Source: Larkinella terrae
Lineage (GTDB): Bacteria; Bacteroidota; Bacteroidia; Cytophagales; Spirosomataceae
Length of the DNA stretch: 64,000 nt
Reading direction: 5' to 3'
Assembly (NCBI RefSeq): GCF_009668025.1
Contig: NZ_WJXZ01000002.1
Location: 124,001 to 188,000 of the forward strand
Position numbers and translations under genes: made by a program. Below, piece after piece: positions 62,585 through 64,000 of the stretch; the first letter of the stretch is position 1, and every line of letters begins with the position of its first letter. The notes beneath the pieces are model-generated. The model was not told the origin of the DNA and did not search any database. It was given only the letters and a program-made list of their open reading frames with translations.

Positions 62585-63343
62585 TTACAGTAAGTTGAGT
62601 CGCCCCAGAATCTCCCGGCCATTCGTACTCGTTTCCAGGGTTGATCGTTTCGCATCGCCAAGTGTCACCAGGTAGCTGCCATTGAGTCGTTTTCGGAGTT
62701 GCCGAATCAGAAACGCATTGACGAGGCAACCGCGGCTGATCCGAACGAATTGATCGGGTAGTAACTCCGTCAACTCGGTCAGGGCATAGTCAACGAGGTG
62801 CTGACTGCCCTCAAGTGTATGCAGCAAAACGTATTTACCCGCTGCCTGAAAGTAAGCGATTTCAGCCAGCGCGATCAGTTGCAGCGTATCCCCGTTCTTA
62901 ACCATCATGCCCTGAATGGGCTTCGGGGGCTGTACCTGCGCAAACAGGCTTTGCAGTGTTGGCTGGGTAATCGGGGCAGGCGGCTGCGATTGAGTAATTT
63001 TGGCCACGGTTTTGGCCAGGCGGGTGGCATCAATGGGCTTCAGGAGGTAATCCAGTGAATTCTCCTCAAAGGCCCGTAAGGCATACTGGTCGTACGCGGT
63101 CGTGAACACGACGTACGGTTTGTAAGCTAGCTGCGCCAGCATCTCAAAACCCGTTAGTCGGGGCATTTGAATATCCAGAAAAATAACCGCTGGCTGCAGT
63201 GATTTGATTAAGGCCATCCCTTCAAAACCGTTGGTCGCTTCCCCACAAATCGACAACCTGTCCCGGTAGGCCGCCAGGAGGTGCCGGAGCCGCTCGAGCG
63301 CCAGCGGTTCATCGTCGATTAACAGAATGGGTACGGTCGCCAT
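62585..63343 (-). CDS. LytTR-type response regulator
   Basis: About 252 residues. A receiver domain (residues about 1-115) has the acidic pair DDEP, the phospho-acceptor Asp in VIFLDIQMPRLTGFEML and KPIDATRLAKTV. The C-terminal LytTR DNA-binding domain (about 150-252) reads KNGDTLQLIALAEIAYFQAAGKYVLLHT and FVRISRGCLVNAFLI. I place the start at the 63343 ATG, one base after the kinase stop, since a longer reading overlaps the kinase. It pairs with the LytS-type kinase upstream and probably controls the following cytochrome and barrel genes. Confidence 0.93.
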   Translation of the reverse strand: MATVPILLIDDEPLALERLRHLLAAYRDRLSICGEATNGFEGMALIKSLQPAVIFLDIQMPRLTGFEMLAQLAYKPYVVFTTAYDQYALRAFEENSLDYLLKPIDATRLAKTVAKITQSQPPAPITQPTLQSLFAQVQPPKPIQGMMVKNGDTLQLIALAEIAYFQAAGKYVLLHTLEGSQHLVDYALTELTELLPDQFVRISRGCLVNAFLIRQLRKRLNGSYLVTLGDAKRSTLETSTNGREILGRLNLL

Positions 63344-63344
63344 G

Positions 63345-64000
63345 CTACACTGGAATCCGGATGAGTACTTGTTTTTCCGGCGCATTTTGCAGCGTCAGGC
63401 TGGCCTGGCCCTCGTACAGCAGGCGCAGGGTTTCGTTGATACTCATGAGCCCATACCCGTTTACTGCCTGAGCCGGAAACGGTTCTCCATTGTCGCGGAC
63501 GGTAATGTGCAGATTCGCCCCCTGCCGACGAATCGATACCAGGATATGGCCCACGCCAAGCTGCCTGCTGATTCCGTGCTTAATCGCATTTTCGACGAGC
63601 GGCTGAAGCAAAAAACGGGGAATCTCGAGCTGACTGACGTCGGGATCGACCTCAATGGCGTACCGGAGTCGATCCCCAAACCGGTAGTGTTCAATCCGCA
63701 GGTATCCCTTGACAAAACGCAGCTCGTCCGCCAGGGGTGCCATCAGCCGGGACGACGCCTGGGTGGTGGCCTGAAATAATTTACTGAGTTCAATGACCAT
63801 CTCGTCGGCTTTGGCGGGGTGTTTATACACCAAACTGCTGATGCTGTTTAAGGTATTGTACAGAAAATGCGGATTGATCCGGGCCTGCAAAGCGGTTAGT
63901 TCGGCCTGCGTTTTGAGTTGCGCTAGCCGGGCGAGTTCGTATTCCTGTCGGCGAATAGTCCGGCTGAACGAATTGGAACGCTGCCAGGAATAAAAGTAGA
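63345..64000 (-). CDS. LytS-type sensor histidine kinase, 5' end cut by the window
   Basis: Only the C-terminal part is inside the window. It starts in the middle of a membrane-proximal coiled coil (YFYSWQRSNSFSRTIRRQEY and on) and continues into the His_kinase domain with QARINPHFLYNTLNSISSL. The phospho-acceptor His is in NPHFLYN. The HATPase_c domain includes LLQPLVENAIKHGISRQLGVGHI (N box) and VRDNGEPFPAQAVNGYGLMSI. The LytS-like kinase works with the LytTR regulator encoded one base downstream. Start codon and sensor domain lie beyond 64000. Confidence 0.93.
   Translation of the reverse strand, partial: YFYSWQRSNSFSRTIRRQEYELARLAQLKTQAELTALQARINPHFLYNTLNSISSLVYKHPAKADEMVIELSKLFQATTQASSRLMAPLADELRFVKGYLRIEHYRFGDRLRYAIEVDPDVSQLEIPRFLLQPLVENAIKHGISRQLGVGHILVSIRRQGANLHITVRDNGEPFPAQAVNGYGLMSINETLRLLYEGQASLTLQNAPEKQVLIRIPV

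Overview
The window reads as a chromosomal segment of an aerobic Bacteroidota, most like the Cytophagales (Spirosoma, Larkinella or Runella relatives). This rests on three SusC/SusD pairs, FecI/FecR-type sigma and anti-sigma genes, TAnnTTTG promoter elements, few Shine-Dalgarno sequences, a Bacteroidota-type FabI and UvrA, and several families of short palindromic repeats. Genes are dense with moderate GC. I found no rRNA, tRNA, CRISPR array, phage or transposase.

Region 1 (1-8.3 kb, minus strand) is an extracellular polysaccharide locus. It has a Wza-like SLBB export protein, a Wzz-like chain-length protein, GDP-mannose 4,6-dehydratase and a Wzx-like flippase in one operon, then a separate glycosyltransferase and a methyltransferase. 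Region 2 (8.4-17.2 kb) is mostly housekeeping: gamma-carbonic anhydrase-like protein, Fur-family regulator, DedA protein, ABC-F ATPase, a SUMF1-like secreted protein, a Tat-exported Gfo/Idh/MocA oxidoreductase, an MscS channel, and a SnoaL-like/GNAT pair.

Region 3 (17.2-48.2 kb) is the distinctive part. It holds two sets of a DUF1501 protein plus a large lipoprotein with PSCyt1, DUF1549, LamG-like and DUF1553 domains. The first set (minus strand) sits beside a membrane-bound cytochrome/leucine-rich-repeat protein and an NHL beta-propeller protein. The second (plus strand) lies downstream of an ECF sigma factor, a FecR anti-sigma, a SusC with an STN signalling domain and a SusD. Two more SusC/SusD operons follow on the minus strand. 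I infer an envelope system that senses and takes up an unknown substrate and processes it with c-type cytochrome-bearing lipoproteins and alkaline-phosphatase-superfamily-like proteins. The substrate cannot be read from the sequence.

Region 4 (48.4-64 kb) contains an RsmF-like rRNA methyltransferase, FabI and a D-aminoacylase-type amidohydrolase. An AT-richer island follows (DUF6883, DUF4926 and CbrC-family genes, a candidate toxin/immunity cassette), then small envelope proteins, UvrA with an in-frame repeat-derived insertion, MgtC/SapB, an outer-membrane barrel protein and a lone ECF sigma factor. The window ends in a minus-strand operon of a LytS-type histidine kinase (cut by the window end), LytTR regulator, diheme cytochrome and barrel protein. 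Palindromic repeats occupy many intergenic gaps and in two places have entered coding sequence (mscS 3' end and uvrA).
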